The notes under the pieces were generated by a model. The model was given only the letters and a program-made list of their open reading frames with translations, had not been told where the DNA came from and ran no database searches. A stretch of 32,652 nt of DNA, from positions 1 through 32,652 of the forward strand of contig NZ_JTCM02000071.1 in the NCBI RefSeq assembly GCF_000817785.2, in the 5' to 3' direction. A program made the translations under genes and the position numbers. This DNA is from Hassallia byssoidea VB512170. GTDB taxonomy: Bacteria > Cyanobacteriota > Cyanobacteriia > Cyanobacteriales > Nostocaceae. This document shows, piece after piece, positions 1 to 7,525 of this stretch (position 1 is the first letter of the stretch; each line of letters opens with the position of its first letter).

Positions 1-98
1 TTGCATTGTTAATGCATCGGCTTGCATTGTTAATGCATCGGCTTGCATTGTTAATGCATCGGCTTGCATTGTTAATGCATCGGCTTGCATTGTTAATA
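1..98. repeat. Tandem 21-bp palindromic repeat array
   Basis: Four identical 21-bp units (starts 1, 22, 43, 64) are followed by a partial fifth at 85-98. Each unit contains the inverted repeat TGCATT-gtt-AATGCA followed by tcggct, so each could form a small hairpin. There is no spacer between units, so this is not a CRISPR array. It begins at the window edge and may continue to the left. It lies downstream of the minus-strand lyase gene; no gene is seen in 1-187. Confidence 0.9.
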
Positions 99-187
99 CT
101 AAGTACTGAGACAAAATTAATTACACACATTGAAATCCTACTCCGTATTCCCCGACTCCACGAATGAATTTAATTTTGTCCAACTAC

Positions 188-1417
188 TTAAGCTTCTCCC
201 ACCGCATCGATCGCTGCTTCTAAGGCGATCGCCACATGGGTCCAATGAGTCCCCCCTTGACAATAAACCACATACGGCTCCCGCAATGGACCATCGGCGG
301 AAAACTCCGAAGTACTACCCTCAATAAACGTTCCTCCAGCCATCACTACCTGGCTTGAGTACCCAGGCATTTCATCGGGAACGGGGTCGAGGTAGGAACC
401 GATGGGAGAATGCTGTTGTATCGCTTTACAAAAGGCAATCAGCTTTTTCGCGGAACCCAGTTTAATTGATTGAATCACATCGCGGCGGGGCGCAAAAGGT
501 GCGGGATTCACCGGATAACCGAGTTTATCAAACACATAACCGGTGAGGTGAGTGCCTTTCATTGCCTCTCCTACCATTTGCGGAGCGAGAAATAAGCCTT
601 GGAAGAGAATGCGATTTTGGTCGAAAGTCGCACCACCATAACTACCAATTCCCGGTGCGGTAAGGCGACATGCGGCTGCTTCTACTAAGTCGGCGCGACC
701 GGCGACGTATCCGCCAGCGTTGACAATTGTACCACCAGGATTTTTAATTAATGACCCCGCCATCAAATCAGCACCTACGGCTGTGGGTTCTTGAGTTTCG
801 ATAAATTCGCCATAGCAATTATCTACAAAACAAATGGTGTTGGGATTTTGCTGTTTGACTATGTGGATAATTTTTTCAATCTCCGCAATTGATAAACTTG
901 GACGCCACGAATAGCCACAAGAACGTTGAATTAATACTAAGCGAGTATTTTCTTCTACCCCTTGGCTTAAAGCTTGCCAATCGATTGTTCCTTCAGGGGT
1001 TAGATTCAATTGTCGGTAATTTATGCCAAAATCAAGAAGAGAACCTTGATTTTCACTGCGTAAACCAATGACTTCTTCGAGAGTATCGTAGGGTGCCCCG
1101 ACTACAGCAAGCATTTCATCTCCAGGACGGAGGACACCATATAAAGCACAAGCGATCGCATGGGTTCCGGATACAAACTGCACCCGCACCACCGACGCCT
1201 CAGCACCCATCACATCCGCAAAAACTTTATCTAAAGTTTCTCGTCCTAAATCATCATGACCATAACCACTTACACCAGCAAAATGGTGTGCCCCTACACG
1301 GCGATCGCGAAATGCATCCAGCACTCGTTTCAGATTATGCTTGACCTGAGCGTCAATTCCAGAAAAAATCTGTAACAGTGCCTGTTCTGCTTCTTGCAGC
1401 ACATCAAAGCTGTTCAT
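188..1417 (-). CDS. Methionine gamma-lyase family (aluminium-resistance type) PLP protein
   Basis: A fold-type I PLP-dependent enzyme of 409 residues, of the family annotated as methionine gamma-lyase family or aluminium resistance protein. These proteins are related to cystathionine beta/gamma-lyases, and their physiological substrate is not firmly established. The glycine-rich GYGHDDLGR segment is at about 51-59, the cofactor-binding FVSGTHA at 81-87, the PLP-ring aspartate in FVDNCYGEF near 199, and the Schiff-base lysine is expected to be K225 in SLIKNPGG. Length is normal and there is no signal peptide or membrane segment, so it should be cytosolic. The ATG at 1417 gives MNSFDVLQEAE, with purine-rich AAGAGGAAC just upstream. 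It is transcribed divergently from desC across an 88-bp gap that must hold both promoters. Confidence 0.88.
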   Translation of the reverse strand: MNSFDVLQEAEQALLQIFSGIDAQVKHNLKRVLDAFRDRRVGAHHFAGVSGYGHDDLGRETLDKVFADVMGAEASVVRVQFVSGTHAIACALYGVLRPGDEMLAVVGAPYDTLEEVIGLRSENQGSLLDFGINYRQLNLTPEGTIDWQALSQGVEENTRLVLIQRSCGYSWRPSLSIAEIEKIIHIVKQQNPNTICFVDNCYGEFIETQEPTAVGADLMAGSLIKNPGGTIVNAGGYVAGRADLVEAAACRLTAPGIGSYGGATFDQNRILFQGLFLAPQMVGEAMKGTHLTGYVFDKLGYPVNPAPFAPRRDVIQSIKLGSAKKLIAFCKAIQQHSPIGSYLDPVPDEMPGYSSQVVMAGGTFIEGSTSEFSADGPLREPYVVYCQGGTHWTHVAIALEAAIDAVGEA

Positions 1418-1505
1418 CTGTTCCTCTTAAAAAAAAATACACATGCGGATCTTTCGATCTCGCGGTTCCTAACGTTCATTCATTTCCTACTCAGGTGATT
1501 ACTGC

Positions 1506-2321
1506 ATGACAATTGCTGCCTCAACTAAATCTCAAATTAACTGGGTTAACACCCTCTTTTTCCTTGCTCTGCACATCGGAGCTTTATTTGCACTGCTTCC
1601 TAGTAACTTTAGCTGGAAAGCTGTTGGCGTCGCTTTATTTCTTTACTGGGTGACTGGTGGCTTAGGTGTTACTCTCGGATTTCACCGTCTTGTGACTCAC
1701 CGCAGTTTTCAAACTCCCAAGTGGCTAGAATATTTTCTCGTATTTTGCGGGACACTCGCCTGTCAAGGTGGACCCATTGAGTGGATCGGTACACACAGGA
1801 TACACCATTTGCACTCTGACCAAACCGCCGATCCGCATGATTCCAATAAAGGCTTTTGGTGGAGTCATATGGGTTGGCTAATTTATCATTCCCCCGCTCA
1901 TGCGGAAGCTCATCGCTTTACTAAAGACCTCAACGACGACCCAGTTTATCAGTTTTTACAAAAATATTTTATTCTCATCCAATTTGGGCTGGGTGGACTG
2001 CTTTTGTTAATCGGTGGTTGGTCGTTTGTTGTTTGGGGAATTTTTGTTCGCATTGTCTGGGTTTATCACTGCACTTGGTTGGTAAACAGCGCTACGCACA
2101 AATTTGGCTACCGCACGCACGATAGTGGCGATCGCTCAACTAATTGCTGGTGGGTAGCTGTTTTAGTATTTGGCGAAGGTTGGCACAATAACCACCACGC
2201 TTATCAATACTCGGCTCGTCACGGGCTGGAATGGTGGGAAATCGATTTAACATGGATGACAATTCAACTGCTGCAAGCACTTGGTCTAGCTACGAATGTA
2301 AAGCTGGCACCTGGAAAGTAG
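1506..2321 (+). CDS. desC: Acyl-lipid delta-9 desaturase
   Basis: A membrane di-iron acyl-lipid desaturase of 271 residues that puts the first (delta-9) double bond into fatty acids esterified to glycerolipids, using ferredoxin in cyanobacteria. The three histidine boxes typical of the delta-9 family are intact: HRLVTH (60-65), HRIHH (97-101) and HNNHH (227-231). Hydrophobic pairs lie around 15-55, 75-90 and 155-195. The short length and the HRxxxH/HRxHH boxes separate it from the two 350-residue desaturases downstream. The start ATG follows AGGTGA (spacing about 7). It heads the desC-desA-desB cluster on one strand, an arrangement known in Nostoc-type genomes. The 270-bp gap to desA holds a long hairpin, so desA may have its own promoter. 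Confidence 0.95.
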   Translation: MTIAASTKSQINWVNTLFFLALHIGALFALLPSNFSWKAVGVALFLYWVTGGLGVTLGFHRLVTHRSFQTPKWLEYFLVFCGTLACQGGPIEWIGTHRIHHLHSDQTADPHDSNKGFWWSHMGWLIYHSPAHAEAHRFTKDLNDDPVYQFLQKYFILIQFGLGGLLLLIGGWSFVVWGIFVRIVWVYHCTWLVNSATHKFGYRTHDSGDRSTNCWWVAVLVFGEGWHNNHHAYQYSARHGLEWWEIDLTWMTIQLLQALGLATNVKLAPGK

Positions 2322-2327
2322 CAAGTC

Positions 2328-2388
2328 AGTCATTAGTCAATGATTAATAGTCAATAAACTCTTGACTTTTGACGCTTGACTAATGACT
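2328..2388 (+). terminator. Hairpin after desC
   Basis: A 13-bp perfect inverted repeat, AGTCATTAGTCAA (2328-2340) with TTGACTAATGACT (2376-2388), surrounds a loop itself made of TAGTCAAT/TTGACTTTTGAC heptamer variants. It begins just after the desC stop. It may end transcription or stabilise the desC 3' end, and it is built from the short repeats typical of filamentous cyanobacteria. There is no clear U-tract, so the terminator role is uncertain. Confidence 0.5.
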
Positions 2389-2529
2389 AATAATAAAAGA
2401 CTTTCACCAATATAGATTCGTAAATACCGAAAAAGCGGACAAAAGCGATTTACTGGTGCGCTATGCTCAGTTAGGTTGCTATAATCCTAAGCGATTATGT
2501 AATGTTACGAAACTTTGCAATCAGTCTGT

Positions 2530-2553
2530 AGAGACATGAAAACTCGTGTCTCT
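2530..2553 (+). promoter_or_regulatory. Hairpin in the desA leader
   Basis: AGAGACA (2530-2536) pairs with TGTCTCT (2547-2553), with TG/CG extending the stem, 39 nt before the desA ATG. It could be a 5'-UTR structure. The arms resemble those of the dispersed GTAGAGACG repeats elsewhere in the window (9927, 15394). A role in cold regulation of desA is only a possibility. Confidence 0.35.
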
Positions 2554-2591
2554 TAATCGGTAGTGTGAGGTTTGTTGTCTATCAGGTATTC

Positions 2592-3644
2592 ATGACTACA
2601 TCAACAATCAGCAGCCAACAAGAAGCTCGTGACTTTGATAATTCCGACCTGAAGCTTAAAGATATTATCAAAACCCTGCCACGAGAATGTTTTGTACAGA
2701 ATCGTCGCAAAGCTTGGACAACAGCAATAATCAGTGTCTTGATGGTAAGCCTTGGCTACTTAAGCCTGATATTTTCTCCTTGGTTTCTCTTACCCGTAGC
2801 GTGGCTTTTCACAGGAACCGCGTTGACGGGTTTTTTTGTGATCGGACATGATTGTGGTCATCGTTCATTTGCCAAACGTCGTTGGGTAAATGATGTGGTA
2901 GGGCATTTATTTATGATGCCGTTGATTTACCCGTTCCACAGTTGGCGGATTAAGCATAATTATCATCACACTCATACCAATAAGCTAGACGAAGACAACG
3001 CTTGGCATCCCATCAGAACAGAAGTGTTTGAAGGTTGGGATAAAACCCGACAGTCTGCCTTTGAGGTATTCATCACTAAACGCTTGTGGTGGGTAGGTTC
3101 AGTTGGACATTGGGCGGTTGTACACTTTGATTGGCGAAAGTTCCAAACAAAAGAGCATAACAGTGTTAAACTTTCTGTGGCTGTAGTAGCTATTTTTGCT
3201 GCGATCGCTTTCCCGACTCTCATCGCTACAACCGGTATTTGGGGTTTTGTCAAATTTTGGCTGATACCCTGGCTGGTCTACCATTTCTGGATGAGTACCT
3301 TTACTATTGTTCACCATACCGCTTCAGATGTTCCTTTTGTGGAAGCTTCTAAGTGGAATGCTGGAATAGCACAGCTATTTGGCTCAATTCACTGCGATTA
3401 CCCACGCTGGGTAGAATTCCTTTGCCACGATATTAATGTTCACGTCCCCCATCACATTTCTACTGCTATTCCCTCTTATAATTTGCGGATGGCTTATCGC
3501 AGTATCCAAGAAAATTGGGGCACGTATCTACATGATGAATGTCGGTTTTCTTGGTCTTTAATGAAGCAAATTACAGACCAATGTCAACTGTATAGAACCG
3601 ATAGTGGCTATAAGTCTTTTAACGACTATTACGCAGGACGATAA
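2592..3644 (+). CDS. desA: Acyl-lipid delta-12 desaturase
   Basis: A membrane di-iron desaturase of 350 residues, expected to add the delta-12 double bond to 18:1 chains on thylakoid and plasma membrane lipids. Histidine boxes: HDCGH (86-90), HNYHH (122-126) and HVPHH (284-288). The HNYHH-x-HTN form with DEDNAWHP after box 2 fits DesA rather than DesB. Membrane pairs lie near 44-85 and 192-240. The ATG at 2592 (MTTSTISSQQ) is preferred to an upstream GTG at 2565 because the extra nine residues are unlike the family and sit right after the leader hairpin. It lies between desC and desB on the same strand. A hairpin at 3664-3698 follows the stop. Confidence 0.93.
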   Translation: MTTSTISSQQEARDFDNSDLKLKDIIKTLPRECFVQNRRKAWTTAIISVLMVSLGYLSLIFSPWFLLPVAWLFTGTALTGFFVIGHDCGHRSFAKRRWVNDVVGHLFMMPLIYPFHSWRIKHNYHHTHTNKLDEDNAWHPIRTEVFEGWDKTRQSAFEVFITKRLWWVGSVGHWAVVHFDWRKFQTKEHNSVKLSVAVVAIFAAIAFPTLIATTGIWGFVKFWLIPWLVYHFWMSTFTIVHHTASDVPFVEASKWNAGIAQLFGSIHCDYPRWVEFLCHDINVHVPHHISTAIPSYNLRMAYRSIQENWGTYLHDECRFSWSLMKQITDQCQLYRTDSGYKSFNDYYAGR

Positions 3645-3663
3645 AAAAGCCTGAAGTATCAAG

Positions 3664-3698
3664 ATAAAGCATGATAAGTTTAGATTTTCATGCTTTAT
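3664..3698 (+). terminator. Hairpin after desA
   Basis: ATAAAGCATGA (3664-3674) pairs perfectly with TCATGCTTTAT (3688-3698) across a 13-nt loop, 20 nt after the desA stop. It is a plausible terminator or mRNA 3'-end stabiliser separating desA from desB. It lacks a strong T-run. Confidence 0.5.
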
Positions 3699-3833
3699 TC
3701 TTCATGCTTTCAAATAGATTCTGGCAATCATCCATACACGCAAAGTGTTAGATACATTGCCAGATATATTCATCCTGCAAACAAACAAAAACTGAAACAT
3801 ACCTCAAACAGTTCGTTGAGGAGGTTAAATTTC

Positions 3834-3896
3834 ATGCGTCCAAAAATGTCCGGTTCATTGACTACAACAAAATCAAGTGCAATTAGATACAATTAA
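3834..3896 (+). CDS. Putative 20-residue leader peptide overlapping desB
   Basis: A 20-codon ORF starts at ATG 3834 and is preceded by GAGGAGG (3818-3824) with 9-nt spacing, the strongest Shine-Dalgarno in this stretch. It ends at TAA 3894-3896, inside the 5' end of desB in another frame (the desB GTG is at 3877). The desB GTG has no visible ribosome site of its own. The arrangement fits translational coupling or leader-peptide control of desB. Alternatively, a frameshift may have separated the original desB start from its reading frame. The peptide (starts MRPKMSGSL) has no recognisable function. Confidence 0.4.
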   Translation: MRPKMSGSLTTTKSSAIRYN

Positions 3897-4950
3897 ATTA
3901 GATAATCCTCAGAACTCGAATGAGGATACAACCAACCTGCCCTTCACTCTTGGTGATTTGAAAGCGGCAATACCCGCTGAATGTTTTCAGCCTAATGTTG
4001 GCAAATCACTTTATTATTTTTTTCAAGACATCTTGATTATTGGTCTGCTTTATGCAGTAGCTCATTACCTGGACTCTTGGTATTTCTTTCCGATTTTCTG
4101 GGTAATGCAAGGAACGATGTTTTGGGCTTTATTTGTAGTTGGACATGACTGCGGACACCAATCTTTTTCTAAAAAGAAATGGCTGAATGATTTGATTGGT
4201 CATCTTTCGCACACACCGATACTCGTTCCTTATCATGGTTGGCGAATTAGTCATAGAACTCACCACTTAAATACTGCCAGTCTGGAAAATGATGAAAGCT
4301 GGTATCCTGTGAGTGAATCGCAGTACAAAGCGATGCCTTGGGATGAAAAGATAGGTCGATATTATGTGTTTTTATTGGCTTATCCGGTGTATTTATTTAT
4401 GCGGAGTCCTAATAAAGAGGGTTCCCACTTTCACCCCAACAGCCCACTTTTTAAACCTTCAGAAAAATGGGATGTCATCACCAGCAGTATCTGGTTAATT
4501 TGCATGGTGAGTTTACTAGCTTTAGGAACTTACCAATGGGGTTGGATGTGGTTGTTGAAATACTATGCTGTACCCTATCTTGTGTTTATCATGTGGCTCG
4601 ACTTGGTGACATTTTTGCACCACACCGAAGCAGATATTCCCTGGTATCGTGGCGAAAATTGGACTTTTCTTAAAGGTGCTATTTCCACCATTGACCGCGA
4701 TTATGGTTTTATTAACCATATCCATCATGATATCGGTACTCATGTAGCTCACCACATTTTCTTGAATATGCCTCACTACAATTTGAAAAAGGCTACTGAG
4801 GCTATTAAACCAATTTTGGGTGACTACTACCGCAAATCTGAAGAGCCAATTTGGAAATCAGTTTGGCGCTCATCTCTTAGTTGTCATTTTGTCCCGGATA
4901 CTGGAGATAAGGTTTACTATACTTCTAATAAGAAATTAGCGAAAAGCTAA
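3877..4950 (+). CDS. desB: Acyl-lipid omega-3 (delta-15) desaturase
   Basis: A membrane di-iron desaturase of 357 residues that converts 18:2 to 18:3 chains on membrane lipids, classically the cold-induced step. Histidine boxes: HDCGH (90-94), HRTHH (126-130) and HVAHH (289-293). The HRTHH box and the FVVGHDCGHQSF and WDLITF-like LDLVTFLHHTE segments match the omega-3 branch rather than DesA. Membrane segments lie around 50-90 and 200-245. The start is uncertain: GTG 3877 is the first in-frame start after a TGA at 3859 but lacks a Shine-Dalgarno, while the strong site upstream serves the overlapping 20-codon ORF. It is third in the desC-desA-desB cluster and is followed by a strong hairpin. 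Confidence 0.93.
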   Translation: MQLDTIKLDNPQNSNEDTTNLPFTLGDLKAAIPAECFQPNVGKSLYYFFQDILIIGLLYAVAHYLDSWYFFPIFWVMQGTMFWALFVVGHDCGHQSFSKKKWLNDLIGHLSHTPILVPYHGWRISHRTHHLNTASLENDESWYPVSESQYKAMPWDEKIGRYYVFLLAYPVYLFMRSPNKEGSHFHPNSPLFKPSEKWDVITSSIWLICMVSLLALGTYQWGWMWLLKYYAVPYLVFIMWLDLVTFLHHTEADIPWYRGENWTFLKGAISTIDRDYGFINHIHHDIGTHVAHHIFLNMPHYNLKKATEAIKPILGDYYRKSEEPIWKSVWRSSLSCHFVPDTGDKVYYTSNKKLAKS

Positions 4951-4969
4951 TACTATTTTGGAGCCATAG

Positions 4970-5005
4970 AAGTAGGGTGCGTTACTTCGTTAACGCACCC
5001 TACTT
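4970..5005 (+). terminator. Strong hairpin after desB (GTAGGGTGCGTTA repeat)
   Basis: GTAGGGTGCGTTA (4972-4984) pairs with TAACGCACCCTAC (4991-5003), extended by A:T pairs at the base and followed by TTTT. This has the form of an intrinsic terminator for desB. The same palindrome recurs at 5831-5860, so it is also a dispersed repeat. A partial copy (GTAGGGTGCG) lies at about 27053. Confidence 0.7.
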
Positions 5006-5040
5006 TTAACTTTTCTTATCGACATGTACATATAACGTAT

Positions 5041-5814
5041 ATGAAATTAATTATCAACCAATCTTCACTCTCGAAAGTTAAGCCAGAATATCAAAAACTG
5101 CTTAACGACTTGCGAGAAAAAGTAGAAAATCGCTTTGGTGTTGACTTGTGTGCTTATTATCTTTTGGGTAGTGTTGGACGTGGGGAAGACCGTCCAGGAA
5201 TTTCAGATATGGATACAGTAGTTATTCTGCGACGTGGTATCACTGATGACGATGAAGTATGGGAAAAAGAAATCAAAGACGAATTTGAACCACAGTATCC
5301 TAAACTTGAGCGTCTTGACATCAGTTCTATGGAAGAAAAAGAATTTGATGACCCAAAAGCAGAACGATTGAGATTTATCTTCAAAACGGATAGTGTGTTG
5401 ATTTGCGGTGAAGATATTACAGCCAACTTTTCATCATATCCGCCAGGATTAAAATTAGCAAAACTTTTGAATGGTAATTACTACAAAGCATTAGAGGAGA
5501 TACAAAAAAATATTATAGAACCAGATGAAGATGACCGAAAGAATCCTAAATATCTAATGGAATACGTGCGGTGGTTCTCAAAAAAAGTGTTGCGTTTGTG
5601 TTTGGGTATTGTCATGGTAGATGAGCCATTCTACACCAGAAATATGCAGGAAATGACGCAAAAGTTTTCGGAATATTATCCGTATTATCAGCCGCAAGCA
5701 GAAACAGCTTTACGTCAATATGTGGAACCAACTAATGATGTAGGCGAAGCACTTGATTTTCTTAACGAAATGAGGGCAACTATATATCAACTGGCGGATG
5801 AAAAGTTAGCATAA
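5041..5814 (+). CDS. Nucleotidyltransferase-fold protein (Pol beta superfamily)
   Basis: A 257-residue protein with an N-terminal nucleotidyltransferase domain. LLGSVGRGE (41-49) supplies the GS motif, and SDMD (55-58) gives two metal-binding acidic residues. A helical C-terminal half follows (about 140-255). Such proteins transfer a nucleotide to a small molecule, protein or RNA; relatives include aminoglycoside nucleotidyltransferases and MNT-type antitoxins. The target cannot be read from sequence. No HEPN partner gene lies next to it. It is cytosolic, with no signal peptide. The ATG at 5041 is preceded by weak purines only. It is bracketed by two copies of the GTAGGGTGCGTTA palindrome and followed by the divergent carbamoyltransferase, so the pair may be an acquired patch. 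Confidence 0.7.
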   Translation: MKLIINQSSLSKVKPEYQKLLNDLREKVENRFGVDLCAYYLLGSVGRGEDRPGISDMDTVVILRRGITDDDEVWEKEIKDEFEPQYPKLERLDISSMEEKEFDDPKAERLRFIFKTDSVLICGEDITANFSSYPPGLKLAKLLNGNYYKALEEIQKNIIEPDEDDRKNPKYLMEYVRWFSKKVLRLCLGIVMVDEPFYTRNMQEMTQKFSEYYPYYQPQAETALRQYVEPTNDVGEALDFLNEMRATIYQLADEKLA

Positions 5815-5830
5815 AAGTAGAAAGTATAAA

Positions 5831-5860
5831 GTAGGGTGCGTTACACTGCGTTAACGCACC
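5831..5860 (+). repeat. Second GTAGGGTGCGTTA palindrome
   Basis: GGTGCGTTA (5835-5843) pairs with TAACGCACC (5852-5860), and GTTTTATTAT follows. It lies 17 bp after the nucleotidyltransferase stop and is related to the hairpin at 4970-5005. A further half-copy (ATGGTGCGTTAC) starts at 5869. It may terminate the nucleotidyltransferase transcript. It also makes any start of the next gene inside it unlikely. Confidence 0.7.
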
Positions 5861-5884
5861 GTTTTATTATGGTGCGTTACGGCG

Positions 5885-5897
5885 CAAAAGCCTCAAA
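5885..5897 (+). repeat. 13-bp direct repeat, left copy
   Basis: CAAAAGCCTCAAA occurs here, immediately before the carbamoyltransferase ATG, and again at 6933-6945 about 100 bp after its stop. The two copies bracket a gene whose base composition differs from its neighbours. Confidence 0.7.
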
Positions 5898-5898
5898 T

Positions 5899-6831
5899 AT
5901 GCATATCATTAGAGCGAGTTTGAAAGGACACCATCTTCTCTCAATCCGCGACCTTACGACTAAAGACATTAAATCCATATTTTCTCTAACCAGCGACATG
6001 GAGAAAATCGTGCGCGATCGCCGTTGCATCGATTTTCTTCACGGCAAGATCATGGCTACCATATTCTTTCAACCGAGTACGCGAACGCGCTTGAGCTTTG
6101 AATCGGCGATGTTTCGTCTCGGCGGTTCGGTCTTGACTTTCGGTAATCCGGAGGCAACGCGGGCTGGCACGAAATGCGGCGAGACTTTAGCCGATACTGC
6201 CCGCGTGATAAACAACTACGCCGATTTAGTAGTTATTCGTCATCCCTTGGTCGGGTCCGCAAACTCCTTCGCGCAATACGCTGATGTTCCAGTCATCAAT
6301 GGTGGTGATGGTGAAGGTCCGGGATCTGAACATCCAACTCAAGCGCTGATCGATCTCTACACCATCTCGAAGGTCTTTGGACAGATTAACGGGATTACAA
6401 TGCTGATCGTAGGGGGGATGCAAATACGTGTTGGGCACTCGCTCTTGCTGGCGATCGCCAGATTTTTTCATGTGCGGATTCTTATCCATTGTCCAGATTC
6501 ATTGTGGCTTTCAAAAGACGAAGAAGCGGAACTGAGGATGCTAGGTCTCAATTATCACCGTGTCGAGTCAATGGAAGAAGCGCTGCTGGAAGCCGATGTC
6601 ATCTACCATAATGGTTGGAAGGAAAGCACTCCGGAGCCGATTCCAGATGAGTATCAGATCACGGCAGCAAAGCTTACTCGTGTTCCCAAACACGCGATTG
6701 TGATGGACGCTTTGCCTCGAACAGGTGCGATTTCACCCGATGTTGATACAACACCTTATGCTTGCTATTTCAAGCAAGCATCGAATGGTGTGCCTATTCG
6801 GATGGCGCTCTTGGCGCATCTCTTAGGATAA
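5899..6831 (+). CDS. Divergent aspartate/ornithine carbamoyltransferase family protein
   Basis: 310 residues, close to the length of E. coli PyrB. The carbamoyl-phosphate site is intact: STRTR (60-64), R114 in VIRHP, HPTQ (145-148) and LPR (272-274). The rest of the active site is not that of a standard aspartate carbamoyltransferase. The residue before GET, the catalytic Lys84 of PyrB, is C93. The segment matching TRVQ (Arg229/Gln231, aspartate binding) reads NGWK (238-241). This suggests carbamoyl transfer to another substrate, or an inactive paralog. ATG 5899 is preferred to GTG 5836 or ATG 5869, which lie in repeat DNA, but no Shine-Dalgarno is clear. The gene looks GC-richer than its surroundings and is flanked by 13-bp direct repeats, consistent with transfer. 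It is unlikely to be the housekeeping pyrB. Confidence 0.8.
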   Translation: MHIIRASLKGHHLLSIRDLTTKDIKSIFSLTSDMEKIVRDRRCIDFLHGKIMATIFFQPSTRTRLSFESAMFRLGGSVLTFGNPEATRAGTKCGETLADTARVINNYADLVVIRHPLVGSANSFAQYADVPVINGGDGEGPGSEHPTQALIDLYTISKVFGQINGITMLIVGGMQIRVGHSLLLAIARFFHVRILIHCPDSLWLSKDEEAELRMLGLNYHRVESMEEALLEADVIYHNGWKESTPEPIPDEYQITAAKLTRVPKHAIVMDALPRTGAISPDVDTTPYACYFKQASNGVPIRMALLAHLLG

Positions 6832-6918
6832 TGAAATATATAATAAATCTCTGCGTGGGCTAAATACAGACAAAGCCTATTTGCGTGGGCGTGCATTAGG
6901 CGCATCTTCATACAGAAA

Positions 6919-6945
6919 TGGCATTACAATGCCAAAAGCCTCAAA
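6919..6945 (+). repeat. Palindrome plus right copy of the 13-bp direct repeat
   Basis: TGGCATT-ac-AATGCCA (6919-6934) is a perfect 7-bp inverted repeat. It overlaps the second CAAAAGCCTCAAA copy at 6933-6945. The 6832-6918 stretch also holds two imperfect GCGTGGGC copies. No gene is seen in 6832-7000. Confidence 0.6.
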
Positions 6946-7000
6946 ACTGCTTAGATTTTCTTACACTATGCACAAGAGCGGATTTTACTTTTAAATCATA

Positions 7001-7465
7001 TTAAACAAGCTTTTTCTCAAAGAAAAGACTCAACGAATCTGGTTTATAATCACCGAATGCAGGAATTCTGTAAAAGCCAAGCTTTTCATACAATCCAATA
7101 GCTTCTAGTTGATAGATACCTGTTTCTATACGCAGTGTGTAAATATTCGCTTGCTTTGCGGATAGTTCTATCTCATTAAGGATTTTCTTACCAATTCCTT
7201 TACCGCGAAAGGCTGGTTTAATATACATCCGCTTTACTTCAGCATAAAGGGGTGCAAATAACTTTAAAGCACCACAGCCTACTGGCTTATCGTCTAATTT
7301 AGCAAGAAAAACGGTAACAGATTTATTAAGCAAAGCCTGAATATTAAGACCGTGCCTACTCTCAGGAGGATAAAGAGCCGCCAAATGATTGTCAAGTTCT
7401 GTAATCAATTCTTGAATAGCAGCACAAGTCGGATTTTCTGGATAAATTACCAATTTGGAACTCAT
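7001..7465 (-). CDS. GNAT family N-acetyltransferase
   Basis: A 154-residue protein of the Gcn5-related acetyltransferase fold. FLAKLDDKPVGCGALK (about 53-68) forms the central strands and AEVKRMYI the next strand. RGKGIGKKIL (about 88-97) is the acetyl-CoA pyrophosphate-binding loop, and GLYEKLGFYRI is the conserved C-terminal strand-helix. The acceptor (amine, amino acid or protein) cannot be deduced. The ATG at 7465 (MSSKLVIYPEN) is chosen over a TTG at 7498, whose extra 11 residues do not fit the domain. It is cytosolic. It lies 60 bp downstream of proA on the same strand and may be co-transcribed. Confidence 0.85.
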   Translation of the reverse strand: MSSKLVIYPENPTCAAIQELITELDNHLAALYPPESRHGLNIQALLNKSVTVFLAKLDDKPVGCGALKLFAPLYAEVKRMYIKPAFRGKGIGKKILNEIELSAKQANIYTLRIETGIYQLEAIGLYEKLGFYRIPAFGDYKPDSLSLFFEKKLV

Positions 7466-7525
7466 AACTAAATAATTCCGCAAAGATAGGAAACCCAACC
7501 TACAATTATTCTTAACTCCTAACTT

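Noticed and set aside
1-98. CRISPR array
   Set aside because: Repeats are directly joined with no spacers, and no cas genes are nearby.
130-327. 65-codon plus-strand frame
   Set aside because: Antisense to the end of the lyase gene, no ribosome site, unnatural composition.
3690-3896. Longer 68-codon version of the desB leader ORF
   Set aside because: The start lies in the desA terminator-like hairpin; only the last 20 codons have a good ribosome site.
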